Origin: Panagrolaimus kolymaensis | Lineage: Eukaryota; Nematoda; Chromadorea; Rhabditida; Panagrolaimidae | Direction of reading: 5' to 3' | Length of the DNA: 64,000 nt | Assembly: GCA_028622995.1 (NCBI GenBank) | Contig: JAJQJQ010000032.1 | Span: 372,001 to 436,000 of the forward strand | Shown here: piece after piece, positions 48,601-61,200 of the stretch | How the letters are laid out: each line of letters starts with the position of its first letter | How positions within the stretch are numbered: position 1 is the stretch's first letter | The notes under the pieces: model-generated | Seen by the model: the letters and a program-made list of their open reading frames with translations, nothing else | Databases searched by the model: none | Told to the model about the DNA's origin: nothing | Translations under genes and position numbers: made by a program

Positions 48601-51600
48601 ATCTTAAATTTTTTTTTCATAAATGCAACACTAAAACTAAGAGTGAAGGAATACGTTACAATAGATAATGTTATTAGTACAATAATACGATAGATAGATG
48701 AATAGCAACAATATGGAAAAAATGTGAGTGGTGCCAAATACAAAAGTTTTTTTCTTCTTGCATTCGCTTGTGTTAAATGCATCGAGTGAATAGGATTGAA
48801 AGAAGTCAAAACTACGAAATCACAAAAAAACGATAAAAGTTAATAAACATTCAAGTTTTAAAACTATTTCATGTTTGAAAGTTATAAAACCAAATTACGA
48901 CAACACTTTGACACAAGAAATAAACACTTCAATTCAACTTTATGGTTGGAGAAAAAAGCACTCTTGAAAGTACTACTCACCAATCTCAATCGTGTTGCAA
49001 TAATGTCAATTTCATCGTCACCGAACTATAAAAAAGTTAAAAAATGCAAATATAAAAAGAAAATTAATTATAAAATTTTTGGTTGGTAAAATAGAATTGA
49101 GAAGTTCAAGAAGAGATGATAGGGTGTTAATTAAAAAAATGTTTTATAAGAAATATAATTAAACAAATAGAAAATTTGTTATTTTTTCTTTTTGTTGTGT
49201 TATGTAAAAAAAGTATGTAGAGAGAATAAATAAGTATGGTGGTGAGAGTGAAGAAGATATTAATTATCAAAAACTTGAAACAATAACTTTGGTTTAATTA
49301 AATGTGCCAAAAACACATAGGCACAAAAAAAATTAAGTTACTCATTTCAAATTTAGAAGTAACACTCCAAAATTTAGTATGATCTTGGCAAATACACAAA
49401 AATGTATGTAGATTAAATAAATGACTTACCTTATCACTATTATTGGAAGTTCTTGAATTGGATCTCAAAAATGGAACGGATTGATCGGGATGATTATAAA
49501 AATCAGTTTTTCTTGAACGCTTTTTCTTTTTTTCTTTTCTTGCCACATCATCGCCCTCAAGTTCTTCCCAACGAATTTTCCATGACATTGCTGCCAGCTC
49601 TGATTCAAGTTTATATCTTCGATAAAATACAAAAACTCCCGCCAATAACAATAAAATAACGAGGAGAGCTACGAATAGGACGTAATAATAAAATGGATAA
49701 CCTTCAGGACATTTGGAATGATCCCATCCACAAATGGGTGAATCTCGTGGTGGTGAACCTCCAACCCAATGAAATTGTGATACTTGTCTTAAAGCATTTT
49801 GAGCGCCAGAATAATATGCAACTTCCATAAATTTATCTTCATCATTATCAAGATCAAGTAAAGAATAATCTGAATATCGATCACCATTTTGATCAATTGA
49901 AACATTGCCTGTGATTCCAACGAATGTGCGATTCCACATTTTTGATGTTATGTTTCTCCCATTTCGAGGATCCAAGCCTTCGGCGAGTGTTTCGTTTAAA
50001 GCTATTGCATATAATAATACCGCATCATAAAAAGCACTAATAAAATTATTCATCTAAAAAAATATATGTATATTTATTCCAAAATTAATTACTTCTTTTA
50101 AAATTTTTTATGTCTTAGGAAATGACACCATAGTTATCAAGATTTCAATTTTCAAGGATTGGTGTTTAACATTGCTTTCTTTTTTGCAATTCCAAACAAT
50201 AAAAGTTTAACACTTCCGGGTTTTTGTAAGCGAAAACTTTTTTTAGCATTGGTCTATTTGGACGCTGGTAGTACATATTTTTATTATGCAGATTCTTTTT
50301 TATTGAAAGAAAACACATTTTTTTGCAAAAAAACTTTGCTCTAACTTATTTCCATTTTCATTTTTGCAATAGAAAAGAGAAATCTTTTTTTAGAATAATC
50401 ATCAAAAAATAAATAACAAAAAAATATATTCGAAAAAATTATTGACTAACTTCGTATTCTTTTCCCGTTTTAGCTGAATAACTATATTTATTTTCAGCTC
50501 GTTCTTTAACCCGTGATTCAAAATTTTTATATTCATCCAAATCTGATCTTCTCAAAGATATTGTTTTTAAAGCTTTATATGCTTCTTTAGCTTTTTCATT
50601 TTCAGGTGAATTTGTATCATTTGCACGAATCCATGGTTTTTCTGCATGAGATCTAAAAATTTTATTTTTCTTTATGACAACAACGCCATTTCTTTTAATT
50701 AAATTTTTATTGGGTTTTAAAAAATGTCAAAAAAAAACAGAGAGGGATGGATGAATGTGAGTAAGTAAACATACCCTGTTGAAACGTCAATATTAATAAA
50801 AACATATTCACCCGATGTTGCCATACCCAAATCGTGTGCAGATAACATTATTTCACGTACGGTATCTGGACTAGCACAAAGGATAATCACTGAAAAAAAA
50901 ATTATAAGGGTCATTGAAATTTTTATGGTGAAAGTGCAAAGTGGAAGAGTTTATGTATTAATAATTATTGGCATCTTTTTTCCCAAATATTAACTTCTTA
51001 CAAAATTTTTGAGATTCGATGTTATTAACTTGTTACTCCTTTTATGTTCCCTAATTTTATATTTAATTTACTTTTCCTTTTTAAGACCCTCCATAGTATT
51101 TTTCCGGAGTGTTATTCTAGCTTGAATAGAAATCCTTTTAAAATTTAAAAGGAAAAGTTAGAACCTTATTTGTTTAACCTCTCTTCTTTTTTTCATCTTT
51201 TTTCCCATCCCTTTCTTTTTCCTCTCAATTACGTGTCAAAAAAGAGTAGTAATCGAATTTTATAGAGTCACAAGAGTAAAATAAAATAAGAAGAAAGTTC
51301 CAACATTTTTTTTTCTCTTGTGTTTGGGTGAGTATGTCGGAAATTAACTTTCTTCTTTTCTTTATTTCTTTAAAGCTAAATAAAAGCGAGTTTGATGATG
51401 AACTTCAATTGAAAATTTTTTTTTTGCAGTAGCAAATTTTTAAAAGTGAATGAAAGCTTTTACAAGACAATGATTATTAGAAAGATTTGATCCCCCAAAT
51501 TTTTCAAAGCAGACAGACGCAGGATTCCAAAGGCTTACTATTAGTTAATAGAGAAGCTTTTTTAAGAAGCACAGTAAATTTATCTCGAGCTGCAGTTTGT

Positions 51601-52319
51601 TCTGAAAACATTTCAACGGTCCAAACAATATTTTTTTCATGATTGAAAACATTTTTGATAGCATTGAGAGAGAAATAACATTCAGATCGGCCCTGAGAAT
51701 TTCCATGAACAGCTTGATCGTTAAAGAAAAAATGAAATCTTTTCCATCCAAATTCTTGAACAATTTTAAGAACCATTTTTGCCAAAGTTCGATATGTTCC
51801 CATTAATCGAGTCAAAAGAGGAAAGTTTGTTTTATCACCAAGTTCATCCACCATTGCAGAAGTTGTAAACACTGGGACTCCATCACCCCAAAATTGAGAC
51901 ATTCTTGCAACGGGTGCTAAAGCAAATACATATGCCATTCCCATCACAGCATCCACGGATTTATTACAATATTTATCCACAATTTTTTGTGGGCCTATTG
52001 CATCACTAAGTTGAGTATCTTCATATGAAATTTTTAGCGCTCCATGTGGCAATAATTTTGCTCGATGATAAATATCTTCAATTGCTACATCAAAAACAGG
52101 TTGAGATTTAGAGATGGTTAATCGAAATGGATTCCTCAAAGGTGAACCTTCACTTGTTGGAAGTCCAACCACAATATTTAATGGAAATTTAGGCGAATAT
52201 CCAGATTTTCGAGATGATTGCAAAAAACTTTTAGCTTCAATTTCAGTTGTTAAAATTAATAATGCAAATAGCAGCATTAAATTTTGTGATTTCCACCACC
52301 ACCTTCGACGTTGGAACAT
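45675..52319 (-). CDS. gcy-28: Receptor guanylyl cyclase, GCY-28 type (short-intron isoform)
   Basis: Fifteen exons (51539-52319, 50775-50889, 50451-50652, 49430-50053, 48981-49025, 48261-48377, 47754-47981, 47242-47683, 46828-47188, 46579-46744, 46332-46521, 46103-46261, 46006-46045, 45902-45960, 45675-45844) encode 1232 residues. In order: signal sequence, ANF-receptor ligand-binding ectodomain, transmembrane helix about 487-510, a long Ser/Lys-rich juxtamembrane insert, kinase-homology domain ([14 protein letters not shown] instead of HRD, so a pseudokinase; DFG kept), dimerisation helix, and cyclase domain. The cyclase residues are complete: YFSDIVGFT metal Asp, KVETIGDAYM with Glu and [16 protein letters not shown] with Cys, the GTP-selecting pair. 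It makes cGMP from GTP in neurons. A second candidate first exon lies at 57245-58235. Confidence 0.93.
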
Positions 52320-55300
52320 TTGATTTTTAGAAAAGAGAAAATGTGAAAGTTGAATATAATATTAAAAATATAATAATAAAATTCTATGATAGCACCAAAA
52401 TAATGTATAATTGGTTGAATTATTGTCGTCGTTGAAGGTATTGTTGGTGTCGTTAAAATTGATGCACATTTCTCAAACAAAAAATGAAGGAAGAATGCAA
52501 TGATTCGATTCTTCGAATGTGAGTTTTTTGAGTAATAAAAAAAAGTTATGTTTGGACAAAGATAAAACAACGACGACCACCCATAATTGAATCAAAAATT
52601 ATTTTAAAATATTGATTTCATAGATGATGGTGATAAAAAAAATTAACCATACATATGATGCATTAGAAAACACACAGAAAAAATGATTTTTTCGAGTTGC
52701 AAAGAAGTAAAGTATATTATATAAACAGGTGATGTTGATAAATATGTATGTAGCTCACGAATAATTTTTAACTTTTAACTTGCAGCTTTTTCTACTTGAC
52801 CGAAGAAGGAAGCTTTTTTAATGGTATAAAATATAAACGTGTTGTGGCCTTGGCAACAACAACAATATGAAGCGTTTTGAGTAATAATAATTGCTTAAAA
52901 ATAAAATAGGGAGTAAATACAATAAAAGTATTTTTGAAGAAAAAATAAATGCAGCAGCAACAAAAAATGTTTAAAATCTTTTTCTCTTTTTTCGGCGCAA
53001 AAAAAAGAAAGAAAGATAGTCGACAAGAATAGGCGTCAAAAATTTGGTTAAATTGATGCTTTTTTAAAAGAAGAGTAGCTAGCTAGCATCCGATGATGAT
53101 GAAGAGGGAAAAAAAGAAGAAACTTTTCTTCAGAAACTTCTTTTTCAAAAAGAGTCAAAGCCGGCGACTCTACTTCTACCGCCATCAAAAAAATAAGAAC
53201 GTCGTTGTCGTTATTTTCGGCGTCAGCTTCAAGCGTCGTCGTCCTCGATGCAACGTTAAAAGTTGAAGAAGCAGTCGAAGAAGAAGAAAATGCTTTGATG
53301 GCACTTGGGACAGAAGAAGAAAAAAATAAAAGAACAAGAGCACCCAATGCTTTTGCTGGCTGCTTTTTTTGAGTAAAAAAAAATAGATGCGGAAACGGGT
53401 CTAACAACAACGAAAACGACGACGATGGCAACTCGCTGCCGCTACTTCTTTTTTCATCATCATCGAATTTTGATAGAAGCTTCCGAAAAAAAAAGCAAAA
53501 AATAAAATAAGGCAGGCGTCATTGCGTTTTTTTTCATGGCAAAAGAAAAGGTTTTTCATTCAGAAACTAAAATATATAGGAGATGCTTCAGAGCAAAAAA
53601 TGAGTGGTTTAAAAAAAGTTGGAAAAATAATTTTTCAAAGTTAAAAAGTTGTTAACGAACAACGCTGATACACTTCTATCTTCAACTATCTCATTGTTGT
53701 TGAATATGCTACTCGTGTTAAAAAGTCAACAAGAGAAGTACGACGAGACAACATTCACGGAAAAAAGAAGCATAAACTTGCAAAACTCTTTTTTTCAAAA
53801 ATAAAATACAACTGAACAAAAAAAAACATCAAGTCGTCGTTTTCATCTTTTTTATTTTCTCATGGGGTCGAGTTTTTTAACAGGATTTTTTTTCTTCTTT
53901 TCAGTCGAGTCAGTTAATGATCCCATCCTTTTTTAACATTGCCTCCTGCGCTTCTTCTTTCTTTCTTCTTCAGCTGCTCCCATATTTTTTTTGTTACTCC
54001 CAAAAGCTTTAGAAAAAAGGGAGCAAAGATACAATAAAGCTGCTGCTATCACAAGAAAAATATATACATATATACTTCTTTGCTTTAATATCACTTTTTA
54101 AAAAAATGAAACAAAAAATGCCGACATTTTTAAAAGACTCTTCTGTAACTCCTTTGACGCTATAAATCATGCCATTGCTTCTTGTCTTCCGACGTTTGCT
54201 AAACAACATTTTTTTGAAGCTGTTTTTTTTTATCAAGCTTTCCGTGTGTTTTTTTTTTGGTTATTATTTTTTCCCCATAAAATTGTCTATCATCAAAAAA
54301 AAAGAGGGATGAAAAAAGGATTTGTCAAAAATATTGCAAAATAAAAAAAGGCACCCGAATGCACAAAAAAATGCGCATTATTTTTTTGTGCTGCACTTTT
54401 TGGAGTCTCTAAAATATTTTGTTTGCAGCAGAAAAAAAGCCATAACCTATAACGAGAAGAGTTTTTATTATTTTTTGCATTTGTTTTTTTTACTCATCAA
54501 AAAAAGCAATAATTTTTTTTAGGTTTCGTTGTTGGGAAAATATGAAGATTATAAAAGTAATAAAAAAAAGAAGTAAAGAGGAAGAGATGAAAATGTGGTG
54601 CAAGTTTTTTAGCGTGCAAGAAAAAAAAACATTTTAGGTTCAACTCAATATGGGAATAAATACAGTATTTTAAATATATATCGTGCAAACAGAAAATTAA
54701 GTTTCTTTATGTTTTCATAATACTCTGATAAAAAAAATTATAGCCGTTGGTATTAGAGTGGTAGCAAATTTACATATTTTTCTTTTCCCCTTTCAATATG
54801 TATTCCAATATGTACAGTATGCATTCCATTTTTTTGTTGCTTTTTAACCCCAAAAGTTTATAAGTTCAAAAATTTAAAAAATAAAAAAAATAATTGATTT
54901 ACTTTTTTTGAAGACTTCAAGCCAACAGGGAAAAAGTTATTCAGTATTCGACTTTTTATTTTTTGAAGGAAGAAAACGGAAACAGAACCTCAAAAAAAAG
55001 AGAAAGAAGCATTTGAAGTTCCCACGAGGGCAATTCTTTCATATTTTTTAAAATAAAAAACACTCCTTTTTTGTTTGGGGGTTTAAGAGTTTCTGTATTT
55101 ATTTTAAGTTTAGAATAAAAGACGATAAAGAAAAGACTTGCATGAATGAATGAATGGATTTTATTATGAAAAATTAATACCATTAATAATGACTTCATTG
55201 GAAGAGAGTCTATGAATTTCGAGTGAGAGTTTATCCGGCTAAGATAGAAATGAGACAAAAGGAATAAAAAAAAGTCAAAAGTCTATGAAATTGATATTTT

Positions 55301-57244
55301 AATAAATATAAAGCACTTGATAGACTTTTCTATGAAATTCCTGGAAGACTCAAAAAATGCTTGTTGAATCGATCCCTTACTTTCTACCATTTTTTTCTAT
55401 CTAATTATTTTAATCCATCCTTCTTGCAAAAGTGTCATTCAATTCCATCATCTTTATTTATTTATTCTTGCAAAAACTCATCATAATCATTCAATAACTT
55501 CCGTTGACTGAAATTAATTAAAACAAGTTTAGATCAACCCAAACTTTTTGCATGCAAAAAAAAAATCCAAACTTCAATTTCTTATCATTCCATCTTTTTT
55601 TGTTTCTTGCAAAACTCTTTTTTTTATTCAAGAAATCAGACATGATCGATGCCCCTTTTTGCAATAAAAACCTTTCATTTTTTTCTATTCAGAAAGAAAA
55701 GAAGCATAAAACATAGATAATTATTTTTGATCAAATGCATTTCAGCCAAGCAGGCCGGCCGGTTGCAAGAGTGGAAAACAATAGAGGCAGAAAGAAAGAA
55801 AGAAAGAATCATGGCTTTGCAAAAGAGTTAAACATTTGCTTTGATCGCATTTATTTTATTGATTACTTTTTTTTTTGCCACAAAGAAAAAATGCATTTAA
55901 ATAAACTTTGGTTTAACTCTTTCTGTTTTTTTTTTGCATAAAATCGTTAAAAAAAGACCATATAAAATTGTGGTTTTCAATGATACACATAATCCATACT
56001 TTCAAAATCAAAGTTCTAAATCATTCAAATCAGAAGAATATGTTCTCTGTCTTTAAAATAGATGATTTTTGTCCAAAATGCAATATAAACCCCAAAAAAA
56101 GAGACAAGGTCGAAGAAATAAAAAAAGTTTAATGAAAGGGTTTTCTCATTTTTTATAAAGAAATTAAACGATAAAGAAAAATGAGATGCAGACATCAAAA
56201 CAGAAAGAAGAAAAAAACTTAACCACAAAGTTTTCCTTAATTACATCATACTTCCTTTTTACCCCTGTATTTTTTTAACTTTAGGTAAGTCTTAAAAGTT
56301 TAGGAAATACTATTTTTCCTTTCTTTGGTGTAAAGTTAAGCGAATAAGAAGAATGATTAATTAGCACATAAAAAAATCAAGAAAATTTATTGCTTCAATC
56401 GAACTAAACTAAACTAAACTTAATTTCTTGTTTTTCAAATTTCTACCGTAAAATTTTATTTGATTTTCTGCCATTTCTGTCATATTTTTTTTTTGTAAAA
56501 ATTGCAAATTCACTTTTCTTTTTATTTATCCCCAATGAAACCACAAAACCCATTCCGCATTAATTGCATCTATCATTTCCTATTTTTTTTTAAATAATCA
56601 TCATTTAAGAGAATAAATTTCTCTGGCCCAAAAACAACTTCAAAATCAATAAAACTTAACGATGAAAAGAAATTATTATTCTGCAAAAATATTTTTTTGA
56701 GAAAAAACTCTCTTTTTAAAAGTGCAATTAAGCATTAAGAAGAAGAAATTCCCAATGACGACGCTCCCATATTTTTTTAGTTTGTTTGTTTCTTTTAAAT
56801 ATTATTTAAAAAAATTATTCTCTTGAGAACTTTTTTTAAAGAATAGTCATATTTTGCATAGTTGATTAAACCTTTTTTTCTTAAAAAACAAAAAACTTTT
56901 AGAAAGAAAAGTTAAATGAAAAAAAATGACTTAAAAAATGTTGCAAAAAAATAAAATGTATGACAAGACAGGTGAAAAAATTTATATGAATCTTAAGAAA
57001 AAAGTTTCAAGAAGCATACATAGAGAGAGAGAGACACAGGTGTAAAAAGAGGTAGTAACCATAATTTTTGTAGAGGTACAAGTGATTTATGTACATATTA
57101 CTTATCTACCTCTTAAAAAGGAACACAATAATTGAGAGAGTTAGGATATTTTGGAAACAAATTTTTATATGTTTTTGGTAATTAACTATTTTCTCGTTGA
57201 GAAAAAATTTATAGAATTTTCATAGAATGTGGGATTTATCTTAC
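52320..57244. other. 4.9 kb non-coding region between the two candidate gcy-28 first exons
   Basis: If the upstream first exon is used, most of this is intron; for the other isoform it is promoter. No further exon was found. It is dense in A/T runs, with AAACT pentamers at 56402-56421, an AG dinucleotide run near 57022-57033, and a GC-richer patch at 53160-53480 with an unsupported minus frame. Confidence 0.4.
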
Positions 57245-58235
57245 CATTAGCATATTGTGAAACAACTCGAAGCCATGAATATACATCCTCTTTAGTTCGA
57301 TGTAATTCTTCATCAAATGCAACAGCGGGAGTTTGGATTTGCCAAGTTTCTTTAAAATATTCAGAATTTTCAGCAAAATAATGTTTTATAGCATAAAGAG
57401 AAAAATAACAATGCGACGAAGTTTCTTGCTCTTGAACTTCACCATTTTTTGATGGTTGAGGTTTATTCAAAGCTCGCCTTTTATCATGATACATAAAAAC
57501 CAAATTTTTATAATTTAAATTTGATGAAACATTAAATGTTGATGATGACGAAGTATCAGGATGATAAGCGATAAGTTGATAAATGCTATCCGCCATTTGT
57601 CGATATGATCCTTGCATGCGAGTTAAATATGGAAAATCTTTTTTCGAACCTATTTGAGATGTGAGACCTGCGGTAGTGAAAATGGGTATACCATTCCCAA
57701 AACCTGCAGAAATTTTAGCCACCGTTGCAAGGGAATAAGAATCAGCAAAACCAAATATAGCGTCGAGCCGCCTTTCACACCAAGCTTTTACTACGCCATT
57801 CGTGGACCATCGTTCTGCGAGAGATGTATCCTCCCAATATCGAGAATCATGAACGGTTAAATTTATCCAATTTTTAGGCATTATTCCCGCTTTAATCACA
57901 TCCTCAACTGCGATATCAATAACAGCTCGAGCCTTTTCAATTGTTAAACCAAATTTATCATTATTTGATTCTTTTGCAGGTAAAATTAGTAAAGCATGAT
58001 ATGGAATTGTATGTTGTCGTTGTTTTAATCTTGATGCTTGAAAACTTTTTACAACTCCATCAATTAATGAAAAGGTTGTAACTCTTGGTGCTAAAGTTGT
58101 TGGTTTGATTGGTTGCGAAATTGTTGATACAGATGATTGAGAATAAACATTTGAAATAAATATAATAAAAATAAATATTAGCGCATGTTTGAATAATTTT
58201 AAATATAATTTTAAATAATGCGCTGTTGAAGCCAT
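57245..58235 (-). CDS. gcy-28: Alternative first exon: GCY ligand-binding ectodomain half
   Basis: An open exon of 991 bases encodes 330 residues plus one base. It has a signal-anchor-like start (HALIFIFIIFISNVYSQ) and the receptor-family ligand-binding fold: VIDIAVEDVIKAG, LDAIFGFADSYSLATVAKIS, GNGIPIFTTAGLTSQIG, FPYLTRMQGSYRQMADS and SSHCYFSLYAIKHYF. It aligns along its length with exon 1 at 51539-52319 and ends at the same point of the fold (QYAN|G versus LLTN|A). Its GTAAGA donor leaves phase 1, exactly as that exon does, so both can join the exon at 50889 without breaking frame, giving 1302 residues. No other transmembrane or cyclase exons lie between. Most likely an alternative first exon of one gene; an orphan duplicated fragment is the alternative. 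Confidence 0.8.
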
Positions 58236-61200
58236 TTAGATATGGTTCTTTTATCTTTCATTAAATTTCTACGTGACCATTTGTAACAACAGATATATCA
58301 CTTTTTAACATAAAGATTTTATTAACTTTGATTGTTTTGTAAAAACAACAGCTTTGAATTTGGAAAAATAATAAAGAGAGAAGAAGAGAAGAATAAAGGA
58401 AAAACTATAAAAAATGGATCTTAGAACAATAAAAGATATTTTCGCGTCAATAAAAACAAAGGCACGAGAAATTTAAATTTTTAACACTTTGCTATCCCAG
58501 AAGTCAGTTATTCGTATTTTAGTATGTAGAAATTAACCTTGAAAAATCAGAAATAAAATGGTACAAAACAAGTCAATTTATTTTACTTTTTTTTCATAGT
58601 TATCAGATCAATCATTTAAAAAAAAATTAGAAAGAGAGAATGAATGAGAGTGGAAGACGAAAAAGGTGATAAGAACATTCAATAAAAATAAAATAAAAAG
58701 ATAGAGAGAGAGAGAGGCCAAAATAAAAAAAGAACTAAAACCAAACGAAAAAGGAAGGAAACATAATTGATCACATGAAAATAAAAAAAATAAAAAGTTT
58801 TTTGGTGGAATAAAAAAAAGAAGAATGAAACACCGAATAGCAAAAAAAGAAGCAAGGAAAAGAGGACACAGGAAAGCCAATGTTTTTTCTTTGTTGCTTT
58901 TGCAATGGCAAAAAAAACTTTTATTTTTTTTCACACTTTTTCATTTTTTGGATTCAAAAAAATATGTAACAGAAGCAAAAAAAAAGATGTAAATCTCTTT
59001 TTGTTTTAAAGTTTTAATTTTTTGCATGCATAGCAGCAGCAGCCAGCGGTAGCAACATGAAGAGGAAGGAATTGTGAATGGAAACACACGCAGTTTAAAA
59101 AAATAGAAGAGGAGAAGGGAAAATAATACCAAATTGGGAGAAGAGCAACAATAACATGCATATTCGTGGTAGCGGTGGTGTTGGAAATACATATATGCGG
59201 GGAAGAGGTATTTATGATGGTTGCTGCTGTTTTTATGTTATTGGTCTCCTCTTCTATCTCATTATTGCAAATATTTCCGTTTATGTATGTTTTTAAACAG
59301 AATAAAATCTTTTTTTTTGTTGCTCTTTCACTTTTTTACGGGAGCAAAAACAAAAAATGCGAGAAAAAAAAGAGGGAGATTTTTGCATTTTTTGAACGTT
59401 TTCCAATAATATTTTTCGTATTTCGCATTCACAAAAGCAAAAAAAAAATAACATGCTTTTTTTCAAAGTGTCAAAGTAAAAAAAAGCTATGTATAAATAA
59501 GCAAGCAAGCAACGTGGCAATAATATCCTAAGCAACGAAAAAACAAAAAAATAAAACTTAAATTTATTTTTTTCGCATGAAGGCATTTGTTTTTGTGTTA
59601 AAAGACAAAAAAATGTATGAACCTATACCCTTTACAATTACAACTATCGCCTACTAATGATAATGAGAATGACAAAGTTAAAAATAGAAAGAAAAAAATG
59701 AATTAGAAAACGTAAAAAGACTTTCCTTCCTCCAAAAAAGCAAAAAGTATAAAAACCTTAAAAAAGAAAGACAAAAAAAAAACCGAGAAAAAAGTGGGTG
59801 GTGCTTAAGTGGCTTCCGTATGATTTTTATATATACATATATTTTACTTGGCTCCAAACACAAAAAAAAAGAAAAAGGAAAAAAGTTTTTCTTTTCTAAC
59901 CCGCCTTTTGGAAATGAAAAAAAAAGAAAGGTTGCTTTTTGACTTTGCAATTTTTGTTGTTGCTGCTGCCAAATGTTGAGGGAAGCTTTTCAAAAGCCTA
60001 AGAATAAAAAGTAAAAGCGTAAAAACTTTTTTTTCTATCCAGTTGAAGAGAAAAAAGAAATTTCAATTACATGCTTTTTTAAGCATTAAATAAAAAAAAA
60101 GAAAAAAATATGTTTTTTCTTTCTTTTTTATATTGCTTTTGAACTTTGAAATTTATTTTATTTTTTCTTTTCTTTTCATCGTCTGGTTTTTTTTCTTAAG
60201 CCTTTAGGCATTTTTGTTGTTGTTAAATGCATCCATCCTAGCGTTCCTTATTTATGACGACGACAGGTGATAGATAGGTGTCCTTTTGTGCTGTTGCAAG
60301 CAAAAACAAGCGATCGAAAAAAAGCAATCAGTGAAAAACAAAACGAAGAATAGAAAAAAAATGATTACGTATATTGCCATTTTGCAATCCATTAATCATG
60401 TTCCTTTCTTCTTCTTTTTCTTTTTGTCTTCTTCTTTTTAAAAAGCATAAATTTCTTTTTTTATCCTAGAGTTTTTTATACACACATATATCGATTAAGC
60501 TTTGTCTCATCTTTTAGTTGTTACTATCTCTGAAGGAGGAATTTTTTTAAAAGCGTAATTTTATTAACGAAAAAGAGCGGGTTTTCCTTGTTGGTTTCCG
60601 TTTTTTGCAAGTTGAATACAAATGATGCGTGCAAGCTACAAAGAAATTGGGACGTCATCTTTCTATCAACATAATAAGACTATTAAAAACTTTTAATATT
60701 TTTTATTTGTAATATACCCGCTAAATAATTTTAGTCTATTATAAAAAACTAAAGAAGCCACTTTCAGAAAGTTTTCATATTTTTTTTGGAAGTTAAAACT
60801 ATTTTTGCGCTCAAAAACCAAAAACAAAAAAGAAATATGTCTCAAAAACAAGTCAAAACTTTTACGTTTTTTTAACTGATTTTATCGATAAAAAAATATG
60901 AGAAATGACAAAACACATGTCAAAGTTTCCATTTTTTTGTTTTTCACTATTTTTTACGCTTGAAAATACAACTCGTTTTTTTGTTGTTGTTAACACCAAG
61001 AAAAGGAAGGCAAGCATACAAAAATTTAAAAAGAAATTTAAAAGTACAAAATAAATTTTCTACGCGCTCGTTTATAATTAGGAATGAATGAAGCAAGTCG
61101 CTGTTGAAAACAAAAAAATTTAAACGAAAAAAAACATGATTTTTTGAAGAAAAAAGTGTGTTTATGTTTGAGCAAAAGCTTAGCAGAAGCAAGTGAAATG

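Noticed and set aside
53048..53431. Minus-strand 127-codon Ser-rich frame in a GC-richer patch
   Set aside because: No ATG at the frame start, no domain, no splice partners; more likely promoter or intron DNA of the cyclase gene.
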